Assembly (NCBI RefSeq): GCF_002019735.1
Contig: NZ_KV917378.1
Location: 615,869-679,868 of the forward strand
Length of the DNA stretch: 64,000 bases
Direction: 5' to 3'
From: Salipaludibacillus agaradhaerens
Lineage (GTDB): Bacteria; Bacillota; Bacilli; Bacillales; Salisediminibacteriaceae
Below, piece by piece: positions 26,173 through 35,334 of the stretch (position 1 is the first letter of the stretch; every line of letters begins with the position of its first letter). The notes beneath the pieces were generated by a model that worked only from the letters and a program-made list of their open reading frames with translations, had not been told where the DNA came from and searched no databases. Both the position numbers and the translations under genes were made by a program.

Positions 26173-27405
26173 TTACTTTCGTTTTAATGGCATCGTCATA
26201 CAACGCGGTCCTCCACGACCTCTTGCTAATTCGGAACTGGGAACTTCAATCACATTAATCCCGTGCGCTCTTAACGTATCGTTTGTGACATAATTTCGAT
26301 CATATGTGATGATTGTCCCTGGAGCAAGGGCAAATGTATTACTGCCGTCATTCCATTGTTCTCGTGCCGCTTCAATAGCTTGACCGTCTCCGACTGGTAT
26401 AAGTGTCACCTCTTCAAGTGCAAGACATTCTTTAAGTGTTTTTGTTAAGTCATTTCTTTTTTCTACTTCGATCTCACCGTCTTTATTCTCTTGAAGGATG
26501 TAAATGTCCATTTCCGCGGCAATTTTCATCACAGTGGGATGAATCGTAAATTTGTCAATATCAACTTGTGTAAAAACGGTATCTAAATGCATAAAAGCTC
26601 TTTTTTTCGGTATTTGAATCGCAATTACTTTCTTAAAGCCTGTTTTCAGTGTTCTTAAATTTCTAAATAATTTTTCTATGGCATGGGGACTTGTACGTGC
26701 ACTAATACCAATTGCTATAACATCCGGTGATAAGATGAGAATATCACCTGCTTCAATAGGAAAACCATCGTCCTTATCATAAATAATAGGTATATCTTTA
26801 TTAACATAATCATGGGAATGTTTTACGATATATTTTAAGAATAGCGTCTCATTCTTGCGAGCCTTTTGGTCCATTAAATTTAAGGAAATAGACTCACCAA
26901 TGATAGCTGCGGGGTCTCTAGTGAAATACATGTTTGGTAAAGGATCTAAATAAAACGGAAAATCATGATTAATCATCTCAGCCATCAAGTATTCCGATTT
27001 CACATCCACTTCATTTCTTCTAACGCCACTAATCACTGTTTCAACGAGTTCAGCAGGTGGTTTAGATACTAGAAATTCTTCTAAGCTATAATAAATACCG
27101 CTGTCATACCTCAAATGTTTTAATGAGGCATGAAGAAATTCAGTAATAAATTTTTTTCTGACATGTTCTTCTTTAAGCGCTTCCGTAGCCATATCTGTTA
27201 AATAGACGACCTCTGCCCCTTTTGATGATAAAGCTTTTACAAATTCATCGTGTTCACGTTGCGCAATTCTTAAATTAGGAATATCATCAAACAATAATTC
27301 TTCCATATACTCTGGGGATAGGTTTTCTATTTCTTTTCCGGGCCGATGCACAATCACTTTCTCTAACTCATTAATTTCTGAAAAAATCCTAAAGGGAGTT
27401 GTCAT
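26173..27405 (-). CDS. arcA: Arginine deiminase
   Basis: 410 residues, typical for ArcA, which converts arginine to citrulline and ammonia. Signatures: LEKVIVHRPGKEIENL, YFTRDPAAIIG, EAGDILILSPDVIAIGISAR, HLDTVFTQVD and the catalytic Cys402 in GRGGPRCMTMPL. The usual partners arcB, arcC and arcD are not next to it, so citrulline cannot be channelled by neighbours here. AGAAAGGAAG precedes the ATG. No Arg-repressor site was recognised in the short upstream region. Confidence 0.95.
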   Translation of the reverse strand: MTTPFRIFSEINELEKVIVHRPGKEIENLSPEYMEELLFDDIPNLRIAQREHDEFVKALSSKGAEVVYLTDMATEALKEEHVRKKFITEFLHASLKHLRYDSGIYYSLEEFLVSKPPAELVETVISGVRRNEVDVKSEYLMAEMINHDFPFYLDPLPNMYFTRDPAAIIGESISLNLMDQKARKNETLFLKYIVKHSHDYVNKDIPIIYDKDDGFPIEAGDILILSPDVIAIGISARTSPHAIEKLFRNLRTLKTGFKKVIAIQIPKKRAFMHLDTVFTQVDIDKFTIHPTVMKIAAEMDIYILQENKDGEIEVEKRNDLTKTLKECLALEEVTLIPVGDGQAIEAAREQWNDGSNTFALAPGTIITYDRNYVTNDTLRAHGINVIEVPSSELARGRGGPRCMTMPLKRK

Positions 27406-27533
27406 AAACTAATCTTCCTTTCTGACTTATCTAATTTTAAGAAATATACCTTAATTATACCCTCTTAACATTATTTGCGCGATAATCGTTAAATAACCTT
27501 CCGATAATGTTTTATTATAAACATCTTAAAACC

Positions 27534-27564
27534 AAAAATTACCTCCGCTATAAATGGAGGTAAT
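27534..27564 (-). terminator. Rho-independent terminator
   Basis: ATTACCTCC and GGAGGTAAT form a 9-bp stem; on the minus strand a T run follows. It ends the YozQ-like gene and precedes arcA. Confidence 0.8.
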
Positions 27565-27612
27565 AAAAGATAACAGTTAAGCTAAAAAAATGAGATTAAG
27601 ATCAGTGAATCA

Positions 27613-27786
27613 TTATTTGTTATTATCCGTTTTCTTATGATCGACTGTTCCAACGTTATAACTATCTTCCAGTTGTTCATGAACCGTTGACACACCACTA
27701 GAAAACTCATCCTTTTTTTTGTCATCTTCATAATGGAAGTGCCTATCCCCCACGACATGTCCTGTAAGGTTACTCTTTTTTCGCAT
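27613..27786 (-). CDS. Small YozQ-like (DUF4025) protein
   Basis: 57 hydrophilic residues from the ATG at 27786, beginning MRKKSNLTGHVVGDRHFHYE. The centre STVHEQLEDSYNVGTVD matches the short motif of DUF4025/YozQ proteins as I recall it. AGGAAGGTGATTTT is the ribosome binding site and a terminator follows. A longer frame on the same strand (27582-27794) is a shadow in the wrong phase. Role unknown; relatives are found in spore formers. Confidence 0.6.
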   Translation of the reverse strand: MRKKSNLTGHVVGDRHFHYEDDKKKDEFSSGVSTVHEQLEDSYNVGTVDHKKTDNNK

Positions 27787-27882
27787 AAAATCACCTTCCT
27801 TACTTGGTTTTATAACTAGTATGAAAGCAAGTAAAGAAAACTATGCGAACAGTTAGGAGAAAAGTAAACGGTATTTGTGACA

Positions 27883-28089
27883 TTAACTGGAGTAATGAGT
27901 TTTACTTACCACATGGTTTATTTTACGACAATTAGGTGTTGTAGGTGTATGGCTTTTAGTATATATTTTTCTACTTTCTAATTCATTTTCAAGTATTTTA
28001 ATGAATTCTGTTTCTAAGCCAAGTTCTTTCGCATGTGTATACACTTCCAATAATTGATCGCTATTTAAACGCTTAATTGATGAAGTCAA
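27883..28089 (-). CDS. sda: Sporulation checkpoint protein Sda, extended
   Basis: 68 residues. LNSDQLLEVYTHAKELGLET and EFIKILENELESRKI match the helical hairpin of Sda, which binds sporulation histidine kinases (KinA/KinB) and blocks autophosphorylation when replication is disturbed. B. subtilis Sda has about 46-52 residues; here a polar C-terminal tail of about 25 residues (TKSHTPTTPNCRKINH) is added. The start is TTG with GGGGAGG upstream. No clear DnaA boxes were seen upstream, unlike the B. subtilis gene. Confidence 0.82.
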   Translation of the reverse strand: MTSSIKRLNSDQLLEVYTHAKELGLETEFIKILENELESRKIYTKSHTPTTPNCRKINHVVSKTHYSS

Positions 28090-28819
28090 TGTACAAACCT
28101 CCCCTTCTTTATTTACTCAGGTCGGTTGCACTAGCAGCTCCAAACTATTCAAGTGCCCAATTACAAATAGTTTTTCATCGCTCCCGTAAGTAGTATAAAT
28201 CCCTTAATTTTATGCCTCTACTCACTAACTGTTCATATTAGTAATGCAAAAATATCCCAATATCAAAAGGTATTATATCATAGTTTATAGTAAATAAAAT
28301 GTGATTTAACTTACTTTTTTATGAATTGGGGAAATATCGTCCAAAAGGATGAGAAATAACTTAAATATAGCCCCATTATTTTTGAATAATTAAGCCGTAG
28401 GGGTAGTCATAAGTCCCATTAAAAGGCATTTTTTATTATTAGAATATGTAAACTGTTACTTTTCACTATTACCTGGTTAATATAATACCAATTTTTAATA
28501 GATTTAGTTAACTGAATGAATGTCATAATCCAATGTCACGCTCCATATAACGAATATTATTGTAAATTAATAAAAAATGTCCGTTATTAAAAAAGAAAAA
28601 CATGACTCAACTCGCATAAAAGGGTGTGACGTCGCTACGAACTTACCGTTATTAATATAGACAGTGTCTCTGTCATGATTCGGTGTCAAAGTAAACCAAG
28701 TTAGTGGTGTTCGGATAACACTATATGACCAATTCTAAGTCAGAATGTAATGTCCCCCTTTTATTTTGCCGATAGAGCTGATATTCTATAGGAAACGTAT
28801 GTTCTTTAGGAGGCTTTTA
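28090..28819. other. Long AT-rich intergenic region
   Basis: About 730 bases between divergent genes, with many stops in all frames. No riboswitch, repeat copy or small gene with a ribosome binding site was recognised. It holds the sda and exonuclease promoters. Confidence 0.4.
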
Positions 28820-29425
28820 ATGAATTTTATAGCGATTGACTTTGAAACAGCTTCCAGGCAACGTGATAGTGCTTGCGCCATTGGACTAGTTCAAGTTATT
28901 GACGATTGTATTGTTGATGAAGTTTACACACTTATCAGACCGAGAAATTCATACTTTGATCCCTTTTGTGAGAGAGTCCATGGAATCACATGGGAGGATG
29001 TTAAGAACGCCCCATTATTTAGTGATGTTTGGTCTGATCTCGCTCATTACTTTGAAAATAGTTTAGTCGTAGCTCATAATGCTTCTTTTGATATAAGCGT
29101 TTTAAAGAGCTCCTTACAAGCTATTGGCTTGCCTTACCCTTCAATGCTATACAATTGTACCGTGGCTATTGCGAAAAAAACATGGCCTGAGTTTTACAAT
29201 TTTAAGCTTAATACGATAGCAGCTGAATTAGATATGACATTTAATCATCACCATGCTCTTGAAGATGCCCAAGTAGCCGCACAAATCGTACTAAAAGCAG
29301 CTGAAATACATAATACTTTTGAAAACGACGCTTTCTTTGAAAAAATCAAGCTTTACAACGGTATCCTCTCACCTGGTCTTTCTCTGACGCCGGCCATGAA
29401 TAAAAAGAAACAATTAGCAAAATGA
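28820..29425 (+). CDS. DnaQ-like 3'-5' exonuclease
   Basis: 201 residues with the DEDDh exonuclease motifs: FIAIDFETA (ExoI), HNASFDISVLKSSL (ExoII) and HHALEDAQVAAQIV (ExoIII), plus GITWEDVKNAP. It is a stand-alone proofreading-type exonuclease domain of the DNA polymerase III epsilon family. The frame is open from 28766, but taggaggctttta places the start at the ATG at 28820, which also fits the family N-terminus. Single gene. Confidence 0.88.
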   Translation: MNFIAIDFETASRQRDSACAIGLVQVIDDCIVDEVYTLIRPRNSYFDPFCERVHGITWEDVKNAPLFSDVWSDLAHYFENSLVVAHNASFDISVLKSSLQAIGLPYPSMLYNCTVAIAKKTWPEFYNFKLNTIAAELDMTFNHHHALEDAQVAAQIVLKAAEIHNTFENDAFFEKIKLYNGILSPGLSLTPAMNKKKQLAK

Positions 29426-29532
29426 AGACAATAATTATGTTCAAAGAAACGAAGCATGTTTCTTGCTAGATTAACCTCTCAAGTGATTAAATATAAATAG
29501 TGTAATAGTGTTTATTTAGGAGGAGCGCGCTA

Positions 29533-30015
29533 ATGACAACAATTCATAATTTCACTGTACAAAAGCCTAATGGTGATGAGGTAAGTCTAGAGGAATATAA
29601 AGGTAAAGTTGTTCTCATTGTGAATACAGCGACGAAGTGTGGGCTGGCACCGCAATTTAAAGAATTACAAGCTCTTTATGAACAATATAAAGCTGATGGT
29701 TTAGAAGTATTAGGGTTTCCCTCTAATCAATTTATGAACCAAGAACCATTAGAGGATGATGAAATGGAATCTGCGTGCGAAATCAATTTCGGCGTTACCT
29801 TTCCATTATTTAAGAAAATTAACGTTAACGGCCCTTCAGCACATCCACTTTACAAACACCTGAAGGAAAAAGAAAAAGGGATGTTAAGTAAAGAAATAAA
29901 ATGGAATTTCACTAAATTTCTTATTAATCGAGATGGTGAGGTTATTAAACGATATTCCCCTCAGACCTCCCCAAAAAAAATAGAAACTGATATAAATCAA
30001 TTACTTCAATCTTAA
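29533..30015 (+). CDS. Glutathione peroxidase family (thioredoxin-dependent type)
   Basis: 160 residues with NTATKCGLAPQFKELQALYE (peroxidatic Cys36), LGFPSNQFMNQEP and WNFTKFLI, the three family signatures. In bacteria such as Bacillus (BsaA) the active residue is Cys rather than selenocysteine, and thioredoxin is the probable reductant. aggaggagcgcgc precedes the ATG; a terminator follows. Confidence 0.93.
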   Translation: MTTIHNFTVQKPNGDEVSLEEYKGKVVLIVNTATKCGLAPQFKELQALYEQYKADGLEVLGFPSNQFMNQEPLEDDEMESACEINFGVTFPLFKKINVNGPSAHPLYKHLKEKEKGMLSKEIKWNFTKFLINRDGEVIKRYSPQTSPKKIETDINQLLQS

Positions 30016-30055
30016 TATCCACTAAATGAGAATCGGATACTCGCACTAACTGAAA

Positions 30056-30083
30056 CGGCCCATAATTGACGGGCCGCTTTTTT
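30056..30083. terminator. Bidirectional terminator
   Basis: CGGCCC (30056-30061) pairs with GGGCCG (30071-30076), then six T on the plus strand. It serves the convergent peroxidase and DUF2207 genes. Confidence 0.75.
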
Positions 30084-30127
30084 AAAGGAGATTTAAACCT
30101 TACATCGTTAGAAAGAAATGAAACTAA

Positions 30128-31858
30128 TTAAAATGCGCCTGAACCTCCTCCGCCACCCCCAACTCCAGTTCCACCACCAATACTATTGTTTCCATTACTG
30201 TCTAAACCAGCAGATTCATTGGCAGATACAGTCCGTTTAAAGTCTTTGTTAATGGCCATACCGACCAGCATAAATGTGACTACTCCGTTCGATATATCTG
30301 AAGACGGTCCCTTTAAAGACAGCTTATTAATATTATCTAAATATGATTGAATCTCTTTAGCTATTTTCTCTACAGAATGATTGTGAACGCCTAAGCCAAA
30401 TACGAAGGCTTTCATTTGTTTTTCTTGAGGCCATTTCTTCCAATCTTGCGTATTCATCTGTGATAGATGATTATAAAAACGATCCCAAGCTAAATGGACA
30501 TACCAACCCTTCTCTGTTTTTGGGGTATAAAAAATTGTGAATCCTAAAATGAAGAGACTTATCACCACGGCGCTAATAGACGGGAAAATAAGTTTGTACA
30601 TTAAACATGCAATCGCCAATCCAATCGGTAGTAAACTTGAAACAGCTAGTAAAGAGCGGAGCTTCCCCATTTTAACTGTTAGTTTCTTATCTTTTAGTTT
30701 ATTAACGATAGCTTGTGTCCATGAAGTCTGCTTTTTTTCAAAATGGGTCCCGTTATCTTCAACAGTGTAATAGGCATTGAAGTCAGCTAACTTAAATATT
30801 TCTCCGTCTCCTATGTCATCAAATAGCCAAGATACTAATATTTTTTCGTCTTCTTCTAAATCTGTTCTGTCTTTCAACCGAAATGTGTTGCTCTCTAGTT
30901 GTTCCACTTTTTTAAGTCGCACGAGATCTAGCAAGGAAGCTGTTAACACTTCCGCTGTAACTGCATAGCGGTTATAAAAGACGATTGTTTCAGGCATGGT
31001 CATGTCTGTTACCGGTATTTCATCATTATTCTGCAAATAATTGACAGCTTGTTTTCTATGGTGATTCCCTTTTATAACAGTGAGAATAACGATAAAATAT
31101 ATAAGGCCTATTATCGGTAAGGCAATAAAAGCCGTATGTTTTATTATATGCTGCCGTGCAGCATATGTAGCAGCTTCATCGGCCCGCTCCTCTTGTTCAC
31201 TCCTTATGTCTGTTTCCAGAAAGCCTTCTTTTGTAACAGATACTCCTGGGAAAAGTACTTTATCAAAAGCGACCCGTACATCACCATTTCTCCCTGACTT
31301 CACTTCCCCCATGCTAAAAATAACTGAGCCGTCTTCCTGAATAATTTCTGTGTTTTCTCCTTCATCATAGCCAATAGCTAATGTGTTAGCGCTTTTGTCT
31401 GGAGGATAGATAGCGATTGTTAGATCTTCATAAGTAGATTCATTAGTACTATCGAAAAAAGGCCAGTAAAATTCGACCATATCTTCATAAAAATCCATAC
31501 CATTATCAATACGATAATGAATATCAATTTCAATTTTCTCGTTATGCCCATGGCGAGAAATATAGTGCTCTATATCATGCTTTGTGTCAATAGTTAAAGG
31601 TGTTCCGTTTTCGAAAGCTTCAATATCACGAATAGTTGTTCCTTTCTTAGGATTTAACGTTCTAATTATGCCATTAAATTCGTCCGTAAATGAGTATAAA
31701 AAAGTTTCTTCTACATACACACTACCGTCTTCTTGAATGTGTGCATGGATCACGACTTCCTCAATTGAATAGTCAGCTGCTTTTGCGATAGTAGGAAGAC
31801 CGACTATAATCATGATAACTGCTGCATACGTTAAAATAAATTTATACATAAAACTCAC
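30128..31858 (-). CDS. DUF2207 membrane protein with glycine-rich tail
   Basis: 576 residues: signal peptide (YKFILTYAAVIMIIVGLPTI), an extracellular DUF2207 beta domain (YSIEEVVIHAHIQEDGSVYV, YSFTDEFNGIIRTL), a membrane segment near residue 245, a cytoplasmic helical domain, two further segments near 405-440, and a C-terminus GGGTGVGGGGGGSGAF. The tail is typical of the family. Function is unknown. The ATG at 31858 starts right at the signal peptide. Confidence 0.88.
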   Translation of the reverse strand: MSFMYKFILTYAAVIMIIVGLPTIAKAADYSIEEVVIHAHIQEDGSVYVEETFLYSFTDEFNGIIRTLNPKKGTTIRDIEAFENGTPLTIDTKHDIEHYISRHGHNEKIEIDIHYRIDNGMDFYEDMVEFYWPFFDSTNESTYEDLTIAIYPPDKSANTLAIGYDEGENTEIIQEDGSVIFSMGEVKSGRNGDVRVAFDKVLFPGVSVTKEGFLETDIRSEQEERADEAATYAARQHIIKHTAFIALPIIGLIYFIVILTVIKGNHHRKQAVNYLQNNDEIPVTDMTMPETIVFYNRYAVTAEVLTASLLDLVRLKKVEQLESNTFRLKDRTDLEEDEKILVSWLFDDIGDGEIFKLADFNAYYTVEDNGTHFEKKQTSWTQAIVNKLKDKKLTVKMGKLRSLLAVSSLLPIGLAIACLMYKLIFPSISAVVISLFILGFTIFYTPKTEKGWYVHLAWDRFYNHLSQMNTQDWKKWPQEKQMKAFVFGLGVHNHSVEKIAKEIQSYLDNINKLSLKGPSSDISNGVVTFMLVGMAINKDFKRTVSANESAGLDSNGNNSIGGGTGVGGGGGGSGAF

Positions 31859-31933
31859 CTCTTATAGTCATACGGTAGTTTCCACCAAAATGTTTCATAT
31901 TCTCTAACAACAAGACATATCAAGCAGGACATT

Positions 31934-31986
31934 ACCTCCCACTCTCCATTTTGAGCAGGGAGGTTTAAGGCTGGTTACCTGTGATA
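31934..31986 (-). repeat. Possible relic of the interspersed repeat
   Basis: A short hairpin ACCTCCC/GGGAGGT is followed by a stretch which on the minus strand reads TTTATCACAGGTAACC, one mismatch from the terminal motif of the family. The hairpin sequence itself is not the family core, so membership is tentative. Confidence 0.4.
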
Positions 31987-32063
31987 AACATGTCATATTG
32001 CCTGCTCCTTAATTCATTTATTTTAAAAGGCTAAACTTCTGAATAAGTTTCATATTTTAGCCT

Positions 32064-32112
32064 CATAAACTAACCGCCTTGTGTTGTCAGAACACAAGGC
32101 GGTTAGTTTATG
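32064..32112. repeat. Perfect 22-bp hairpin after the bactofilin gene
   Basis: 32064-32085 (CATAAACTAACCGCCTTGTG...) is perfectly complementary to 32091-32112, with loop GTCAG. It starts 11 bases after the bactofilin stop codon. It probably ends that transcript, though no T tract follows at once. The stem is much longer than other terminators here. Confidence 0.85.
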
Positions 32113-32122
32113 ATGTTAATAT

Positions 32123-32551
32123 TTAAGATGAGGAATCACTTTTGGGTGCTTTCGCTTCTTCTATCTCTAGAACTTTAGAAGATTCTTCAGTGGATGATAC
32201 GGTACCAGTCATAATACTTTCCCCGTGGAATCTCCCTTTTTCTTCAATAATAATCGTACTCATTTCAGCCTTGCCTTCCAATGAGCCAGTATCATAAATA
32301 TGAATTTTGCCTTCAACTTTTACATTCCCTTTTACTGCCCCAGCTAAAAATAAATTACGAGCCTTTAAGTCGTTTTCAACACGACCTGTCTTCCCGATTG
32401 TAACATCTCCGTAACAAGTCACATCACCATCTACTTGGCCATCAATTCTGACGCTCGAATTAACGTCCAAACTTCCTTTAAACACGGTCTCTTCGCCAAT
32501 TATCGTAGAAACTTCACTTAATTTTTTTTCATTTTTCTTATTTGAAAACAT
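32123..32551 (-). CDS. Bactofilin family cytoskeletal protein
   Basis: 142 residues with the bactofilin beta-helix: TIIGEETVFKGSLDVNSSVR, IDGQVDGDVTCYGDVTIGKT and GAVKGNVKVEGKIHI repeats, flanked by disordered ends. Bactofilins polymerise without nucleotide and position cell-wall enzymes. The preceding gene encodes an M23 peptidase and ends 9 bases before this start, the same partnership seen in other bacteria where the bactofilin scaffolds the peptidase. Confidence 0.92.
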   Translation of the reverse strand: MFSNKKNEKKLSEVSTIIGEETVFKGSLDVNSSVRIDGQVDGDVTCYGDVTIGKTGRVENDLKARNLFLAGAVKGNVKVEGKIHIYDTGSLEGKAEMSTIIIEEKGRFHGESIMTGTVSSTEESSKVLEIEEAKAPKSDSSS

Positions 32552-32560
32552 AGTGCCACC

Positions 32561-33508
32561 TCAACTTTCGTCTTCATCAATATCGTTTTCTTGCTGATGG
32601 AAGGTCATGTATTTATAAGGATCAATTAATTCACCATATCGCCTGATTTCATAGTGTAAATGAACACCTGTACTTCTTCCAGTTGTACCCATTCCGCCAA
32701 TGAAATCTCCTTTTTTGACCTCATCACCGACAGAAACGTCCATTGAGTTTAAGTGAGCATATAGTGTCTCATATGTGTCACCATGACTTATCACAATCTT
32801 ATTACCATAACCATCCTCTCGAACAGCTTCTGTCACAACACCGTCGGCGGCTGCATAAATCTCAGTGTCTAACGGAGCAGCTACATCTGTTCCAGAATGG
32901 AATCTTTTAGCCCCAGTAAACGGATCACTTCGATTACCGAACTCTGAAGAAATGCGTCCTTCAGCAGCCGGAAAATGAGTTGGTACCGTTCGTAATTGTT
33001 CCTCATATGCCACTAAAGCATCCACTGTACTTTCAAAGTCGTCCAATAGTTCTGGTAACTCTGAATGTATAGCAATTAAATCACTGTGTATATCTTGATT
33101 AAGAGAAGATATATCTGGATTCTCTTCAAATTCTAAACCCCCACTTCCATCTTCCTCAATTGTTTCAGAAGGGAGGTCTAAATCTAGGTCGTTCAAAAGC
33201 TCTTCAATTTGTTTAAATTCCTCCACTGTTTCTTGCACAGCCGTGGCTTCTTCATAAATAGCATGATTTTCATTGTTTAATTTGGCTATTTCCTCTTCCC
33301 GTTCGTCTAAGTCGTTTGTTAAAGCTGTATTTTCAATCCTTAAGTTATCGTATGCAATGGTTAGCATACCGAAAGAAACAATGACGATCGTTGCTAAACC
33401 TATAACACTATAAACAAACAACCTTTGAAATTTAAATTGTTTAATTGACGATTGGGGGCCAGAGGAGATCATCACAGTCCATGATTTTTTCTTCATTTTT
33501 TTTAGCAA
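32561..33508 (-). CDS. M23 family peptidoglycan endopeptidase with coiled coil
   Basis: 315 residues: a short basic N-terminus, one membrane segment (FVYSVIGLATIVIVSFGMLT), a coiled coil (LTNDLDEREEEIAKLNNENH onward), an acidic linker, and a C-terminal LytM domain with RFHSGTDVAAP, GYGNKIVISHG and HLHYEIRRYG, which hold the zinc ligands. It should cleave peptide cross-links outside the membrane. Start is uncertain: TTG at 33508 fits GGGGCAAAGG by spacing, while ATG at 33496 is the next choice. It forms an operon with the bactofilin. Confidence 0.9.
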   Translation of the reverse strand: MLKKMKKKSWTVMISSGPQSSIKQFKFQRLFVYSVIGLATIVIVSFGMLTIAYDNLRIENTALTNDLDEREEEIAKLNNENHAIYEEATAVQETVEEFKQIEELLNDLDLDLPSETIEEDGSGGLEFEENPDISSLNQDIHSDLIAIHSELPELLDDFESTVDALVAYEEQLRTVPTHFPAAEGRISSEFGNRSDPFTGAKRFHSGTDVAAPLDTEIYAAADGVVTEAVREDGYGNKIVISHGDTYETLYAHLNSMDVSVGDEVKKGDFIGGMGTTGRSTGVHLHYEIRRYGELIDPYKYMTFHQQENDIDEDES

Positions 33509-33751
33509 ACCTTTGCCCCGTTCTAGAAAAGTGGGGAGTCACCTCGCTTTCGATTCTTGCATGTTATCACACTAGTAAAAAATTATATCATTGTTAAACA
33601 AATGACAAAAGTTGTCGAAAGGAAAATTAACATTACTTTTCTATTACAAAAAAAGCTAAAGTCATGATCATTAAACTTATCTTTCTATTTTTAATCATAA
33701 ATATATTTCTCTTTTAAGCTGTTGTAGTAGGTTTTAAACGCTTATCTATTT
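33509..33751. other. Intergenic region upstream of the M23 gene
   Basis: With the following terminator this gap is about 300 bases. AT-rich, holding the promoter of the M23-bactofilin operon; nothing else recognised. Confidence 0.35.
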
Positions 33752-33776
33752 AAAAACGTGCTGTATGAAGCAGCAC
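33752..33776 (-). terminator. Rho-independent terminator
   Basis: GTGCTG and CAGCAC form a 6-bp stem; on the minus strand GTTTTT follows. It ends the glycosyltransferase gene. Confidence 0.7.
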
Positions 33777-33815
33777 AAAAAATGTTACAAAAACATTACA
33801 GTAAAGTAACGTCCG

Positions 33816-34943
33816 CTACTTTACTGTTCGATGTGTTTTTTCGTACTCCTCTTGTAAAATACAAGAAATAATATGATGAGCCGCAAAGGGTCTTTTTAAG
33901 CTCCTTGCTCGTGTAATTAACCTTTCCCTCACATCATTCCGGTGCAAAACACGGTAAAGAGTCGTTGCTAATTCTTTATATGAGGCCACAGATACGGCTG
34001 CACCTTCATCAGTTAAATATTGGGCGTTTTGTTCTTCATGACCTGGCACTGAACGAAAAAGCACGATAGGTGTTTCACAAACGAGTGCCTCTGCCATCGT
34101 TACACCACCTGCTTTGGAGATGATCGTATCACTTGCTTTTAAAAACACGATAAACTGATCAGTAAAACCAACTATTTTAAGATCATGTTTACTTTTTTGT
34201 TTTAAAAGCTTCTTTTTTGCTTGAATATTTTCACCTACCATACAAATGATGTGAAGAACGTCATCCAATGAATCTAATTCCTTTAATATGCGGCTATAAT
34301 TCGTTAGTCCTCTTCCACCTCCAGCAATCACAACTACTTTGTCTGTTAAAGGAATTCCTAATTTTTGTCTCGCTTCTTCTTTTGTTAAAGGAATCGTGTT
34401 ATGAGCTAATATAGGGATACCAGTGGATGTGAAAAGTTGAGGTGCAATATCATTTTTTTTTGCAAATGTAGCAATCTCACATGAAGCGGTAAAATAACCG
34501 TCTATAGTCTCGCGTAAATAAGCCGGATGTAATACAAAATCTGTAATAACCGTGTAAAAAGGCATATTCAGGTTCTTTTTTTTAATCAAATTTGACAAAA
34601 AAGCTGTCACGAAAGGATGAGTCGAAATGATGAATGGACAGTTATCTTGATTCACGAGCCGATACAGTTGCGTTATATAAAGTCCAGAAAATTTGTCAAG
34701 TAGATGAAATAAGGGCACCTGTTCAGCATGAAAATACAGTTTTCTCCATACTGAGGGTTGCCATTTAATCATACTTAAATATGTATAAAGCATGAGATGG
34801 TGGAGGTAAGGGTTGAGCTCATAAAATGTATCAACTATTTTTGGGCTGTAACCTTGCTTTAAAAGCTCGGCATTTAAAGCCTTGGCAGCCTGCGTATGAC
34901 CATTTCCTATTGAAGCAGAAAAAATTAGCGGCTTATCCTTCAT
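33816..34943 (-). CDS. UgtP/YkoN-type glycosyltransferase
   Basis: 375 residues. The N-terminal MGDG synthase domain has FSASIGNGHTQAAKALNAEL and FIISTHPFVTAFLSNLIKK, and the C-terminal half the GT28 motifs AGGGRGLTNYSRIL, GFTDQFIVFLKASDTIISKA and GGVTMAEALVCETPIVLF. Relatives transfer glucose from UDP-glucose to diacylglycerol to make glycolipids and the lipoteichoic acid anchor. The lipid kinase and acyltransferase genes next to it suit this. Whether it is the main UgtP or a YkoN-like paralogue is open. Confidence 0.85.
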   Translation of the reverse strand: MKDKPLIFSASIGNGHTQAAKALNAELLKQGYSPKIVDTFYELNPYLHHLMLYTYLSMIKWQPSVWRKLYFHAEQVPLFHLLDKFSGLYITQLYRLVNQDNCPFIISTHPFVTAFLSNLIKKKNLNMPFYTVITDFVLHPAYLRETIDGYFTASCEIATFAKKNDIAPQLFTSTGIPILAHNTIPLTKEEARQKLGIPLTDKVVVIAGGGRGLTNYSRILKELDSLDDVLHIICMVGENIQAKKKLLKQKSKHDLKIVGFTDQFIVFLKASDTIISKAGGVTMAEALVCETPIVLFRSVPGHEEQNAQYLTDEGAAVSVASYKELATTLYRVLHRNDVRERLITRARSLKRPFAAHHIISCILQEEYEKTHRTVK

Positions 34944-35143
34944 TTTCTTACTTCCCTTCTCGTTCAGGAGTCTTTCCTTTTAACGTCTCATTTTTAGATC
35001 AATTTATACTTCTACCTCTTTCAAAAAGGAATTAGCCTATCTGCCTTAATAAAAGCTACATATTTTTTATTTTTTTTTTCATACTAACAATAAATTCCCC
35101 CTATCGAATAATGAGTTATCACTTTCAGGAAAGGAGACCTCTT

Positions 35144-35260
35144 ATGAAGAATTACAATAAAAGGTTGAGATCGTCCTTAGAAAAAATAGTTTATTCGTTG
35201 TTTATCTACGAATATGATTACTTATTTGAAACGAAAAAAGCACCAAAGTTGTTACCGTAG
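35144..35260 (+). CDS. 38-residue basic small protein
   Basis: From ATG at 35144, with AAAGGAGACCTCTT upstream, to TAG at 35258-35260. The peptide begins MKNYNKRLRSSLEKIVYSLF and is basic with aromatic residues (IYEYDYLFETKKAP). It lies alone on the plus strand between two minus-strand genes. The excellent ribosome binding site supports translation. No family known. Confidence 0.5.
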   Translation: MKNYNKRLRSSLEKIVYSLFIYEYDYLFETKKAPKLLP

Positions 35261-35334
35261 TGCATAGAGGTTCTACAAGATAATACACCTATGTATTTGT
35301 GCTTCTTAATCTTATTCGAACGGGGGAATGGGGA

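Noticed and set aside
27582-27794. 70-codon frame upstream of arcA
   Set aside because: Wrong phase. The adjacent frame 27613-27786 has the ribosome binding site and a recognisable YozQ-like pattern.
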